A stretch of DNA of 64,000 bases from Mercenaria mercenaria. Taxonomy: Eukaryota; Mollusca; Bivalvia; Venerida; Veneridae. Within the stretch, counting starts at the first letter, position 1, and every line of letters starts with the position of its first letter. The stretch is from the NCBI RefSeq assembly GCF_021730395.1, contig NC_069362.1, forward strand, positions 67,349,501 through 67,413,500, read 5' to 3'. Positions 11,950 through 23,922 of this stretch are shown piece by piece. The position numbers and the translations under genes are program-made. The notes below the pieces were generated by a model that made no database searches, was not told where the DNA came from, and worked only from the letters and a program-made list of their open reading frames with translations.

Positions 11950-11962
11950 TATTTTTTCTTAT

Positions 11963-12720
11963 GTGGAAATCTGACGAATATAAACAAAAAGTCAGATTCA
12001 AGAACCGCTTACGTTCTAGTTTCTTAAGGAAATAAAACGAAAGGGAGATTAAATAGAAAGACATTTTACGCTCTTTCCAGTCATATATGCCACATTAAAA
12101 AAAAAATTGATCATTAAGATGCCTATAAAGAGGAAATATAGATGGCATACATTGTGCCTATTCCGGAGTCACACATTTTCAGTTCTGTTCTGCTGCATGT
12201 TTGTTTAAAGATTCAGAGAAATGTCGATTCAGTATGTCCAAAATATTAATTTATGTTATTATTTTTACCCATGGCCAGATGTTAAAGAAAAAGGCAGAGG
12301 TATTATTATACAATGTGATTATTTTATTAGCTCAAAGGACAAGACCGCCTACATGACTCTTTTTATAATGCCAGAGAAGGATGTCACGCCTATCGGTTAG
12401 TCTTTTAATTGGCCTTAAATGCGATTATTCCTATTCCTAACATAGAACAATTTCAGTTTTCGAATTAAGATGGTAGTTTTATGTTGTTGTGGATAGTAGT
12501 AGGAAAACCATTTCAGTTTATTTGTGGTGATTCGGAATAGGCGAGTATGACCCGGATTACGTAAAGTACTTGTCTGGTCAATTACAGAAATAAGTTACAA
12601 ACAAATGCTTTGTTTCGAATTTCTTTTCACGCTCTTTTGATCTTGACATATTTGTAAATATTTTTTGCAGCAAAACTACCTCGCCCTATGAATTTTGGCA
12701 CCCGCTGTGGAACCTTGATC
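11963..12720. other. Intergenic, nothing recognised
   Basis: No open frame of note, repeat family or RNA gene was recognised. Confidence 0.45.
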
Positions 12721-12721
12721 T

Positions 12722-12772
<51 letters not shown>

Positions 12773-12779
12773 GGGGGGG
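12721..12779. repeat. T11-G40 homopolymer junction
   Basis: Eleven T are followed by about 40 uninterrupted G, then A and seven more G. Such a tract can form G-quadruplexes. The exact length is likely unreliable because of sequencing. Confidence 0.85.
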
Positions 12780-13269
12780 TAGCTCGATATTTGGACAAAA
12801 TGAAATAAAATTTATTATGCAGGCCTTAAGTTAACCTTAGAGCCACACAGTTGGAGAATATGTTTGAGCGTTTCGATAGTTCAGTAAGGAGGGCATTGGA
12901 ACGGTATTTCTGGGTCTTGGGTTCAAGTTACGATCTGGTTGTCATTTTCTGATGCAATGTTCCATAATTTGCACCAGGTTCCACATGGGAATTGTATCAC
13001 AGCGTGGAGCTAAGCAACACCGTACATCGGACAGGAAGGATTTCCAGGAAATAGTTCGGCTACTTTTAGAGAGGCTTGATTTCTTAATATTAGTATTTAG
13101 TATCGAGAACAGTTCAAGAAGTTTTAGGAATTTATATCGACAATACACTTTCGTGGAATATACAAATAGATAAAATATGTTTGAAAGTTAACTAAAAAAT
13201 TGCACTATTGAAGAGGATTTTTTTTTTTTAACAGAGGATATGAAAAAATTATCCTACAATGCATATATT

Positions 13270-13940
13270 TTGTCTGTTTTAGATTTGGTCTACATGCAGT
13301 AAAGGCTCATTAAATAAGATTTTTGCACTTCAAGGAAGAGTTGCTAGAATTGTTTTAAACAAAGAACTGCAGACAAACAAATCTGAAATGTTAAAAGAAC
13401 TCGGATGGATGAAATTTTCTAATCGACGCAAATACCATACTGGAGTAATGATATTTAAAACTACAAAAAAATCTGGTACCATCTTACATATCTGATATTT
13501 TTAACATTTTCCAGCAATGAAATTTATGGCCTTAGATCAGTTGTACATAATGATATTTTAATACCTAAATGTCGCACGAATTATATGAAAAGATCATTTG
13601 GCTATAATAGCGCTAAAGTATGGAATATCATTCCACAGAATATTCGTTGTGCGGATTCACTTAATTCTTTCAAAAGCAAATACAAAAAATACTTATTAGG
13701 ATCTGAATAAGCTACAACTATTTTTTTCTGCAATTGCTATTTATTTATTTTCTTTTAACGGGTGAATGCATATCTGAGTGATTTTACTTTTTTATGATTG
13801 TAGGCCTATACATATTTTTTCTAATTAAATGGAGTGTTTGTCAAGAGTGAATGCTGTATTTAGATGTTTATTATTAAAATTCTGTCTTATATTATAATTA
13901 GATAATCAATTTTAATCTATTATTATTATTATTATTATAG
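13270..13940 (+). mobile_element. 5'-truncated LINE, reverse-transcriptase C-terminus
   Basis: Broken frames read LNKIFALQGRVARIVLNK, LGWMKFSNRRKYH, then RSFGYNSAKVWNIIPQNIR and a final FKSKYKKYLLG before a stop. This is the usual order of the RT thumb and tail of CR1/Jockey/L2-like non-LTR elements. At least one frame break lies near 13480. The 3' UTR ends in a (TTA)n run at about 13917-13940. Only the 3' end of the element is present. Confidence 0.75.
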
Positions 13941-14368
13941 AAAATTATTCTTTCTTGACATAAAACAGATCTTTTTTTTTTTCGTACCAGAAACCCGATT
14001 TTTTGTATCAATAAATGTCAAGATATCGATTTTTATGACATAAGGAAATAGTATTTTCTTGATATCAATAAAATCTGGAAAGTAGATCCCTCGGAAGCAC
14101 ATTGAATTTTTATATAACATTTACTTATCGTGTTCATCCAGAAGACAGTGGTTTATTTGATTTTACAAAAAAATATATATTTTAGGATATCATCGGCTAA
14201 AAAAGAAAAATTGCATTTACTTCAGGAATATTTAAAAGAAACAATAGAGTTCGAATGAGTTAACGTGGCTAAATTACTATCAGCAATCACCGGTAGAATT
14301 TGAAAAGAACATAAAAGTTGCGTAGCAGAGATTTTTGACGTCCCTTATGAAGAGCGGGAAAAGCTTTC

Positions 14369-17300
14369 ATGCAAAACAATGACGTTGCGTCATTCCGTGT
14401 CAACAAAAATGGCGACGTCCATGAGCGTCCTTGGGCAACGGAATTTACATGTAAGTGGTGTCTCCTAATTGCTTTAGAAATGTCCATTGTTTTACCGAGA
14501 CGGAAAAAGAAAACAGACATTTTTGCGCCAAGGAAATCCGTTCAAGATGCGAAAGAAAAACTGGGTCCAGCATTTTTCGATCCGTCACTTCTTGAATGTT
14601 CAAGGAATGCTATTGAATTGAACAAACTGGTAAACAAGTGGGAGGACATAGAAAAACAAATGGTAAAAGTTTTACGCGACCTCTCTCGTGAGCAAAAATC
14701 ATTGGCGAGGTCTTTCAAAAGGAGTCATTCTACAAATGATTCGTCATCGAAAGGCGTATCAACAGAAGAATACATAGAAACACTTGACGGAAAACAGATT
14801 CCTCCAGGATTTAGATTTAAGTCAAATGGTGAACTAAAAGCTTCTACGACGTCCTTATCACATCTAGCTGTATCTACAAGTGACGAAGATATAAATACAA
14901 AAGACGATGCCAAATTATCTCAAAAATCAGATCGTTTGAGCTATAATGGCATTGATTACAACAAGGAAATCGAAATGCTTAGGGACGTCATAGTTGATAT
15001 TTGCGAAGAATTATCAAAAAGTAGGATTAGTTTGTCTAAATCAAATTCAGGAAAGTTAAAAACCTTCCTTAGAGCACATTCAAATGAATACACAAGCGTG
15101 AGTGACTATACCGGTGAACTTTATGAAAAGCCAAATGACAGGTTTGCTTTCCAGCCTGGTTCAGTAGAAAGGCGTAATTTGCACAAACAAACTATAAAAA
15201 CTCCATCCACAAGAGCATGTGTCGGGTGCCAATTTAAACTTAGGCAACAGAGTGATAAATTGCAAAAACTAAAAACAGAAACAGATAAAAATGTCTTGAA
15301 GCGAAGATGGAGTTACGTTCCTGTAGGCAAATATGTGTCCTCGTCGACGTCGCTTGATTCAAACTCACACCTGTTAAGAAAATCGTCGTTGCCATTTGCT
15401 AGGTTTGAAGAACATAAGATAGATATAAAGAAAGACTCAAAACCTTCTTTGGTCCGACTCAAAGTAGATTCGGAGATTATTCCAAGAAAAACAGTTTCGT
15501 TTCAACACAAACAAAAAGAACATCCTTTGACTGAGGGCCGTACTAAAAGTTCTCCGTGTGTAAGACGTAAAGACCATTTAGCGACAGGTGAGAGAGAAAC
15601 TGTGAGTGAAACGCATCAAAAACCAAAGTCAGCGACTACTAAAACGCCGAAACTGTGTGGAGGACGAAGTTTAGAGTCATCTCTATTTAAACGGTCAGCA
15701 CGAAACAGTAGATCATCGGCGAACTCGGACACATTTATCATCGGACGTTGCTTAGACTCCTCTCAGTCTTTCAGGTCTGGCGTGAGTTCAAGAAATAGTT
15801 CAAGGATGTTGACAGACTTTGAAACCCGGCTAAGTTTACTTAAAGAGTTTCAGGTGAGTTACGGTTTAATAGATCGCTATTGTTCCCTTTACAGACGCAT
15901 TTATTTCTATGTGTGCTCAATTTTCACTTTACCTGCTATCTTTTTGTTGAACATTTCCTGTAATACTTCATATGCTTACCAGATTTATATGATAAAAGCG
16001 TTCAACAGTGTTTAACCCTTACCATGCTGGACACGATTGATTCTGCCTTTACGATTATTATAGTGTAGATCATGACCAGCCTGCATTTGGTGTCCCTCGC
16101 CGATACATGGGATCCCTCCAGTTTGAAAGGATGAAAATGTACTCAACTAAAACTGCTAGGTCTTTAACCATATTTATTTCTTTTCTTGTTTCGGGATTCT
16201 GTATACTTTATTTTGTAACAATTGACAGAGGTCGTTGCTAAGTCAGAAGCAGGAGAAGAGATGAAAATAATTTAAGGTTCAGCAGTTTTTGTGAATTAAA
16301 AGCAACATCTGTTTCATATTTTATTGTCCGTATATTTTGTTAGAATTCAGAATTCTTTGAGTGTAACTCGGAATTAAATGTGGCTATAACATTGTCGTTA
16401 CTGACAATTTAAGTATCCTGGAGGAACACCAAGCTTTGATGAATGGGTGTCCCTCGCTAGAATTTGGAGTCCTCGGGGTCCTGGGGCACTGTTGTCACAC
16501 ACTGTCAAGCCCTGGGTTTATTATAGAAATTTATCTGGGTAAGGGTTAACATACAAAGACAGTCACTCAGGGTGCCAAATCATCCTACACAGATTGATCT
16601 GACCCTATGCAAACAGAGAGACCTTTATTTGGCGCCATTTAGGCGTCGAGAAAGACTTCTACCACATTTGATCGACTATTTTGTATATAAGACGTTTCAT
16701 AATCAAGACGATATTAACAGAACTATAATCATAAAAAAGTATTTGATTTCAAATTTGATAACATTTCATTTCGAAATTAACGGGAAAATATGAGAAAAAA
16801 TGTAAGAAACCAACATATTAATTAAAGGGAAGTTATTCTGACGAAAATACACCAACAATTTGTTTTAATTTTGTCCATATGACAAATGAGCTTATTGGTA
16901 GTTAGTTTGCTCGGTTTGGCGATCACGGAGGTTAGTTTATAGTTCATATAAGATGTCAAGGGGAATATATCCAACTACATTAAAAGCTTGTCTGTAGCTC
17001 TGGAGTTTATTATATATGTTTTAGCGCTAATATAATGATTGGTGTTGTAGTTGTGTGTAGATAACCATTGCTAAGCAGGTCTTTTCTGATCTGACCAGAG
17101 GGGATATATGATATTTTAAGATGTTTTTTATAAGGCGCACTAGTGCAATGTGTTTACAATTTTCTGTTTTGTAAAAATTAGTTTATTTTATAGCAGTTTT
17201 TAAAACAAGATTAGCAATGGTAATCTATTTTTTATGATGTAAATAGATGTATAGAACTTGATACATATGGTCTCTAATAACTCTCTTAAGAGTGGTTGCA

Positions 17301-19799
17301 TACATGTATCATAGCCATATATCATCTGTGTATTTTATATTGATATGTCATGTATGTAATTGAGACTTGAATAAATAAATAAATGAATAGTTTGTTTGGC
17401 GATTTTGGTGATCACTTAAAAGTGAAATTGTTAGTTCATGGGTGGTTTGGCGGTTACTCAAAGTCATATTGTTATTTCACTGGGCGGTTTGGCGATCACT
17501 GGGGGTCATATTGTAAGTTCGCCGGGGAGAGTTTGGCGATCACTGAATGTCATATTGTCAGGTCGCTTGACAGTTTGGCGATCACTAGGAGTCATATTGA
17601 TAGTTCGCTATGCAGTTTGGCAATCACTGTGAGTCATATTGTTAGTTCGCTGAGTGGTTTGGCGACCACTCAGAGTCATGTTGCTAGTTCAATGGGCGGT
17701 TTGGCGATCGCTGGGAGTCTATTGTTAGTTCGACGGGGAGAGTTTGGCGATCACTGAGTGTCATATTGTTAGGTCGTTTGGCAGTTTGGCGATCACTAGG
17801 AGTCATAATGTTAGTTAACTGGGTGGTTTGGCAATTACTGAGAGCCATAGTGTTATTTGCTGGGCGGTTTAGCTATCACTGTGAGTCATATTATTAGTTC
17901 GCTGGGCGGTTTCGCGATCATGGAGAGTCATACTGTTGGGTCACTTGGTGGTTTGGCGATCACTGAAAGTCATTTTGCTAGTTTGATGGGTGGTTTGGCG
18001 ATCACGGATAGTCATATTATTAGTTGTTTGACGGTTTTGGTGATCACGGTAAATCATATTGATAGTTCGCTGTGCAGTTTGTCAATCACTGTGAGTCTCA
18101 TTGTTAGTTCGCTGGGTGGTTTGGCGACCACTTAGTCATGTTGTTAGTTCATTGGGCAGTTTGGCGATTGCTGGAAGTCTATTGTTAGTTCGCCTGGGAG
18201 AGTTTGGCGATCACTGAGTGTTATATTGTTAGGTAGCTTGGCAGTTTGGCGATCGCTTAGAGTGATATTACTAGTTTGCTGGGTGGTTTGGCGGTTATGG
18301 ATAGTCATATTTATAGTAACCGGTTGGTTTGGCAATAACGGATAGTCATATTATTAGTTCGCTGGGTGGTTTGACAATCACTGCGAGTCATACTGCTAGT
18401 TCGCTGGGTGGGCTGGCGATTACGGAGAGAGAGTCATATTATTAGTTGCCGGGCGGTTTGGCGATCACTGAGTGTCATATTGTTCCTTCGTTGTGCGGTT
18501 TGGTGATCACTTTAAGTCATATTGTTAGTTCGTTGTGCGGTTTGGTGATCACTTTGAGTCATACTGTTAGTTCGCTAGGTGTTTGGCGATCACTGAGTGT
18601 CATATTGTTAGCTCACTGTGCGGTTTGTTGATCACCTAGAGTCGTACTGTTGAGTGCACTCACTTAGTCGTAGCGTTGAGTTCACTGGGTGGATTGCGAT
18701 TACTGAGAGTTGTACTGTTTAGATCGTTTTAGGGTTTGGTGATTAACGAGTCTGCAATTGAGTTCGCTGAATAGTCTGGCCATCACTGAGAGTCATACTT
18801 TTAAGTGCGCTGGGTGGTTTGGCAATCACCCTGACATACTGTTAAGTTTCTCAGGTAGTTTGGAGACCAATGTTTCAAACAATTGACTTCGTTGGGCAGT
18901 TTGGCGATCACAGAATCATACTGTTAGGTTCACTAGTTAATTTTTTAATCACTAAGAGTCATATTGTTAGTTGGTTACACTGTTTGGCGATCACTGAGTT
19001 ATACTGGTTACGTTTGCTGGACAGATCAGCGTTCACTGAGAGTCATTCTTTTGAGTTTCCTTGGCGGTTTGACCATCGCTGACTCATACTAACGTTTTCA
19101 GCGAGCGGTTTTGCAATCACTGTGAGTCATACTGTTGAGTTCGCTAAACGGATTGGCCGTCACTGTGTTTACAATACTGTTGAGTTTGCTGGGTGGCTTG
19201 GCGATCACGTACAGTCACACTGTTGAGATTGCTGGGTGGTTGGGAAGGGAGTAATACAGTCGAGTTGTATGGGTGGGTAGGCAGGCAATGGTCGCTGAAT
19301 GAAAATACGGAGTTTGCTGAGCGGGCTAGTTCGTGTGCATAAATGGTCTGATTTACCATGGTTCAGAGTAAAGTTGCGCGTGAAATTTAGCTTTGAGGAC
19401 AGTAGCACTAGGTATTTAATATCCATGTATCTGAACTAGAAACCGTGGTAAATCAATCGATGAAACACAAGAAGACTTTGGTTACATTCATTTGACCAAA
19501 ATACAATGTTAAGTATTATGTTGACCTTTCATTAATCCGACTAATGAACCAGATGTCATACGGTAATTTGACATCATAGCTGACATCATAATGTTCCTGC
19601 ACCGGTTCGTGCATTTACATGTATGTTGTTTATGGCAGACTATACAATACTTGACTTCTTTCTTTCTTTAAAGGATGCTATGCTAGATCTTTTTGATTTT
19701 TTTCCCTTAACATATTTTCAGGCAGAACAGGATAAACAATGCGAGACGAAAGTGAAAAAGTTCCTCAAAAACATAGATTCAATGCAGAATGTGACGTGA
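14369..19799 (+). CDS. Unknown basic Ser/Lys-rich protein, two coding exons
   Basis: The function is not recognised. Exon 1 is 14369-15853 (495 codons) and ends at CAG with donor GTGAGT. The proposed exon 2 is 19722-19799, after acceptor ATTTTCAG and in phase 0. It adds 25 residues (AEQDKQCETKVKKFL...) before TGA. AATAAA at 20087-20092 fits the transcript end. The product is 520 aa from the first ATG after an in-frame stop at 14348. The next in-frame ATG (14480, MSIVLPRRKKK) is equally plausible and gives 483 aa. Residues about 63-110 look helical (ELNKLVNKWEDIEKQMVKVL). A pair CVGCQ lies in the middle. The rest is low-complexity and probably disordered. No signal peptide or membrane segment is convincing. 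If the intron is retained, the frame runs on to 16015. Confidence 0.65.
16012..16549. mobile_element. MITE-A copy enlarged by an internal insertion
   Basis: Starts TTTAACCCTTACCATGCTGG and ends GGTAAGGGTTAAC. The usual core is interrupted. The 12-mer GGTGTCCCTCGC occurs at 16089-16100 and 16446-16457, bounding about 350 bp of other sequence. It lies in the intron of the unknown gene. Confidence 0.6.
16905..19240 (+). repeat. 42-bp minisatellite array
   Basis: The unit is about GGTTTGGCGATCACTGAGAG, then TCATATTGTTAGTTCGCTGG and GC (42 bp). There are roughly 44 diverged copies from 17385 to 19240, plus one unit at 16905-16935 cut off by an insertion. Because 42 is divisible by three, stretches read as a 14-residue peptide repeat (GGLAITESHIVSSL). 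Stops and indels break it, so it is not called coding. It fills most of the intron of the unknown gene. Confidence 0.9.
16936..17385 (+). mobile_element. LINE-like 3' tail inserted in the minisatellite
   Basis: Non-repetitive AT-rich sequence ends in AATAAATAAATAAATGAA, as molluscan non-LTR elements often do. Array units lie on both sides. TAGTTTAT/TAGTTTGT at the borders may be a target duplication. No RT coding remains. Confidence 0.5.
19345..19490. mobile_element. Palindromic MITE relative of 2682-2947
   Basis: TTTACCATGGTTCAGAGTAA at the left and AACCGTGGTAAATCAA at the right are inverted. TTTAATATCCATGTATCTGA recurs in the 2682-2947 element. Confidence 0.5.
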
Positions 19800-20086
19800 A
19801 CCAGAGTGAATGGCTGAAACCCTGAAATGAATGATCACAGTTAAGATATGGCGTAGCCAGAGTAATTGACACAGAATCTATAAACTGACATAATTATGTT
19901 CCATTCAGGACTTGATATACAGGCAAAGCATTTATGTTTTATACAACATTTTATGTTGTACATTTATTGTATGCATTATCCGAAATAAGCAACCCTTAGT
20001 ATAAATGAACTGAAATTGCTTATGAAAATAACAACATAAGCATTTTATAACACAAAACATGCACAGGAACAACAACTGTATCTGGT

Positions 20087-20092
20087 AATAAA
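20087..20092 (+). terminator. Polyadenylation signal AATAAA
   Basis: Canonical hexamer 288 bp after the proposed stop codon at 19799 of the unknown gene. Confidence 0.55.
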
Positions 20093-20329
20093 GATTCAAC
20101 ACGCAAATAGGATTTCAGTTGCGTTGAAGCCAAATTCTAACAACCCTCCTAACATGGTTCGATTTGTCCGTCAGTATAACAAAGAAAAAACTCGAGCACG
20201 TTAATTCTGCAATGAATAATCCTTGATGTGAGGAATGCAGAGAGAACAATATGATATAACGTGGTTGCCTCATCTCATCAGTTTCTATTCAGACGAATGA
20301 AGTTCACATTTTTATCATAATATTTTAAT

Positions 20330-20460
20330 GAGCGTGTTAGAGTAAAAATGGTGAGTAATCATCTGACTTACCACAGTATACCGTTTAGATGCTTGGATAT
20401 TTAGCTGCTCCAGCTAACGCCCTACTAATATATGGTCTTGATTTGGTTAATTTGTGTGAC
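20330..20460. mobile_element. Palindromic MITE fragment
   Basis: Contains CTTACCACAGTATACC and TTAGATGCTTGGATATTTAG, diverged reverse-strand matches to the core of the 2682-2947 MITE. Confidence 0.4.
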
Positions 20461-20509
20461 AAGTTCAGTCTAAGTTTGTGTCTTCTTCCAAAGCAGCGTG
20501 TATACCTAT

Positions 20510-21540
20510 TTATTCAGTAGTTCTAAATGGCACTACCTCTGATGCCATTCCAGTATTATCAAGTGTCCAACAGCGGTCTTTACTTGGTCCCTGCTCTTCC
20601 TAGCCTACATAAATGACCTCGCACAAAACGTCAGCTCCAAAGTCTGTCTGTTTGCAGATGACACGGCAATATATCTAACTCCGACATCTGCAGACCAATC
20701 TGTCACTCCAAAATCACCTTAAACTTCTAGAAAAGTGTGAGTTGGAGTGGGAATATATGGAGTTCAATCCCTCCAAGTGTTAAGTGATCCGCGCCACTAG
20801 AAGGAAACGTCATATCCCTACCCTACATGGAGTCCAACTTGAATCGGTCAGCTCAGCTAAATACCTACGCGTGGATATCTCAAATGACCTATCATGGGAC
20901 AATCACATAAACAGGTCAACCAAGAAAGCTAACCAAACCCTAGGGTTTCTGCGAAGAAACATTAAGGTCAAATCCGAACCCATTAAGACCATTGCTTACC
21001 AGACTCTAGTCCGTTCCCTGCTTGAATATGCCTCCGAGGTATGGTCGCCCCACACTCAAATTCAAATTGACCAAATTGAAAGCGTCCAAATAGAGCCGCC
21101 CGTTGGATCACTACACTCCCTAAACCTCCGTCGATTGGATTTAAGGCGTATAGATTCTAGGTCATCACTCTTCTATAAGATTCATCATGATCTGGTTGCC
21201 ATCCCATTCGAAGATTACCCGACCACAATGACCCGCTTTGTTCGCTATGGCAATTCCCCAAGTTATATGTTAATTACTGCAACCACAGACTATTACAAGT
21301 TTTCTTATTTTCCGAGAATAGTGTACCATTGGAACGAACTCCCCCCCCCCCCAGAATTGCCCACCTCCCTACCCAAGAGCAGTTCAATGCTGCATTGAAC
21401 ATGTCTCGCCCTAGTTATCCTGCAAACTCGAGTTTTAATCTTTTTTATATAACCGAATTTTTTTTTAGTTTCTTCCACTCTAAATTTTTATCACTACATT
21501 CTTTCTCTTCTTGATTTTGATGCGAAAAACGTCTACGTTT
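20510..21540 (+). mobile_element. LINE reverse-transcriptase fragment (Jockey/CR1-like)
   Basis: Frames read LAYINDLAQNVSSKVCLFADD (FADD catalytic motif at about 20652-20663), then a 204-residue open stretch (20784-21398) with LRVDISNDLSWDNHI and KANQTLGFLRRNIKV, the usual RT palm-to-thumb order. A frame break lies between FADD and the long frame. A C10 run near 21340 causes another. It is 5'-truncated, with no endonuclease domain in the window. Confidence 0.8.
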
Positions 21541-21699
21541 CCACAAGGAGCTTGACGTCAACGGCAGATAGACAGATGTTCTTTATTATACATAATACTT
21601 AGCAATGTTTCAATCATTGTTGTCAAAGGTTAATCAAAACTTCTCAAGTTTGGCAGATGCTACATGTCGTTTCTGTTTCCGCAAACATGTTTAATATAT

Positions 21700-22590
21700 A
21701 AACAAGAATTTGACCTACTGACCAAGTTTTATTTATCAGGTGATCCAATTTCAGTTTGTAAAGACAAAACTTTTAACCATGTTTCATACATATCAAGCAG
21801 AAAATCTGGCCTCTCGAAACCTTTGTCTTACTGACCCCAAAAACAGTAGTGGTCATCTACGTCATTCTACTATTCCTATCAAAGTTAGAAGGTTCTGGGT
21901 AAAGCAATTCTCAAGTTACTATCCAGAAATAGTTTCAATGTTTCCGTGATGGAAGTGGCTTCTGTAATCTTGACCTTGACCTACTGACCCGAAACACAAA
22001 ATGGGTACTCTACTTCATAAGCAAATCACGCTCTCAAGTTCTAAGGTTCTGGGTCAAGTGGTTCTCAAGTTATTGAGCCAAAACCATTTTTAAGGGTCAG
22101 GCCTCTGTGAACTTGACCTTCGACTTACAGACCCTAAAAACGATAGGGGTCATCTACATAATCTTCTCCATAAGCCTAATCATGCTATTAAGTTTGAAGG
22201 TTCTGGGTCAAGTGGTCCCAAAGTTATCTAGCATAAACCGTTTTCAAGAGTCAGGACCATGTGACCTTGACCTTTCACTTACAGACCTTAAAAACGATAG
22301 GGGTCATCTACATAATCTTCTTCATAAGCCTAATCATGCTATTAAGTTTGAAGGTTCTGGGTCAAGTGGTCCCAGTTATTTAGCATAAACCGTTTTCAAG
22401 AGTCAGGACCCTGTGACCTTGACCTTTGACTTACTGACCCCAAAAACAATAGGGATTATCTCATCTACTTTGTTAGTCCAATAATGAACACAGGGCCTGT
22501 GCAGAATTATTGGGCAGAAACCATTCACTCTACTAACGGACCGACCAACGCGAACGACAATATACTCCGGCCTCTTTGAAGTGGGGCATA
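21700..22590 (+). repeat. Tandem-core element, TGACCTTGACCT family
   Basis: About five diverged units of roughly 140 bp carry AGGTTCTGGGTCAAGTGGTC, CTTGACCTTTGACTTACTGA and AATAGGGGTCATCTAC. It ends with ACAATATACTCCGGCCTCTT and GAAGTGGGGCATAACT, a hairpin end shared with 36100-36750. Confidence 0.75.
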
Positions 22591-23110
22591 ACTATTTCGA
22601 CTAAAGTTACAAAGTTACATGTCTGTTGAAATTGAAAGTATGTAATAAAACTAATTTCAAATAGCAGAACTATGAAAATGCACTATAACAATCACTAAAT
22701 CTCTGCTGTGGTAAAAAACAAAGTGCTATTTGTTCAATTGTACTCCTGTTAACGAAGTCCTACGTAGTTTAGTAGACTAAAGATGATCTAGGACAGATTA
22801 AAACCATTTTTAATACAGGTCCAAAGCATCAATATAATATTACAGCTGTCATCAAAGGACATTAAAATTAAAACTGAAAGTTATCATCTTCACTTATGAC
22901 ACAGTCTCCTATAAAGAACATAGAAGACATCATATATTTTGGAAAGCGAAACTGCTCCCATCAGCCGAGTGTGAATTGTGTGCATTTTTATATTGTAATA
23001 TAAGATAACACTTTAATATCAGTTTTTAACAAAGCTTTTATGCATAACATAATACAAGAACTTGCACGTCTATAACAAGGCTTTATGCATAACATAATAC
23101 AAAATACACC

Positions 23111-23269
23111 TTAACCCTTATCATGCTAAACACAATTGATTCTGCCTTTGCAACCAGTGCAGATAATGATCAGTATATTTTTGGTAAGCGCCCCTTTAAA
23201 CAGTTAATGTTACTGTCCAAATTGAAAGATGGACTAGTTCATTATAGAAATTTAGCAGGTTAAGGGTCA
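23111..23269. mobile_element. MITE-A copy
   Basis: Starts TTAACCCTTATCATGCTAAA and ends AGCAGGTTAAGGGTCAA, shorter than the other copies. Confidence 0.65.
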
Positions 23270-23478
23270 ATATATGTAAATAATAAGCATAATTAAATCT
23301 TTAACTAATGTTGATGTCCTACATTGGTAACCTGGATAAACTGTCACCTGTCTATAGTGGTCACTTTCGGTCAGTCCCTTCGACGACCGCTGTAAGTAGG
23401 TTAAATTGTTTAACAAATACATAAATGGATACAATTAAGTGTATTACTTAAAAACCAACTTTAATAATAAAATAATCA

Positions 23479-23922
23479 AGAGCTGTTCATAAGACAGCAA
23501 GCTCAACTTTTCTAAGTGCTTGACTCTGAATTAGAGCTTTGCCAGTAAAAACTTTAACAAAAAAATTCTGAGTTAAAAAGGGGCATAACTGGGATTGTTT
23601 CTCCCAATGTAGACTTTGATAGTTATTTCAAGTTTCAAGTCAAAAGCTTTGATAGTAACAGAGATATTTGACTTTATCAAAAACTTTAACCAAAAAGTTC
23701 TAAGTTAAAAAAGGGTATAACTCTGTCAAAATTCAAATCAGGGTTATAGGGATTGTTTCTTTTGGTGCAGACTTTGATAGTAAATACCTAATTTAAGTTT
23801 CAAGTCAATAGCTTTGAAAGGAAACAGAGATATTTGACTTTTTTTAAAAATTTACCCAACGGAAATGACGGCACCAGGGCGAGTGAAATAGCTCTAATTT
23901 TTCTTCGGAAAGTCGAGCTAAA
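23479..23922 (+). repeat. Tandem-core dispersed element
   Basis: Begins CAAGAGCTGTTCATAAGACA (hairpin) and ends TCGGAAAGTCGAGCTAAAAA, with two core units. It is the opposite-strand relative of 67-725. The subterminal pair TCAACTTTTC and GAAAGTCGAGC is inverted. Confidence 0.75.

Noticed and set aside
15854-16015. C-terminal read-through of the 14369 frame
   Set aside because: It begins at a GTGAGT donor, is hydrophobic and unlike the rest of the protein, and ends next to a MITE. It is best explained as intron.
17383-18135. Open frames through the 42-bp array as a repeat protein
   Set aside because: The openness comes from the 42-bp period. Stops and length changes interrupt it, and no start or splice context is convincing.
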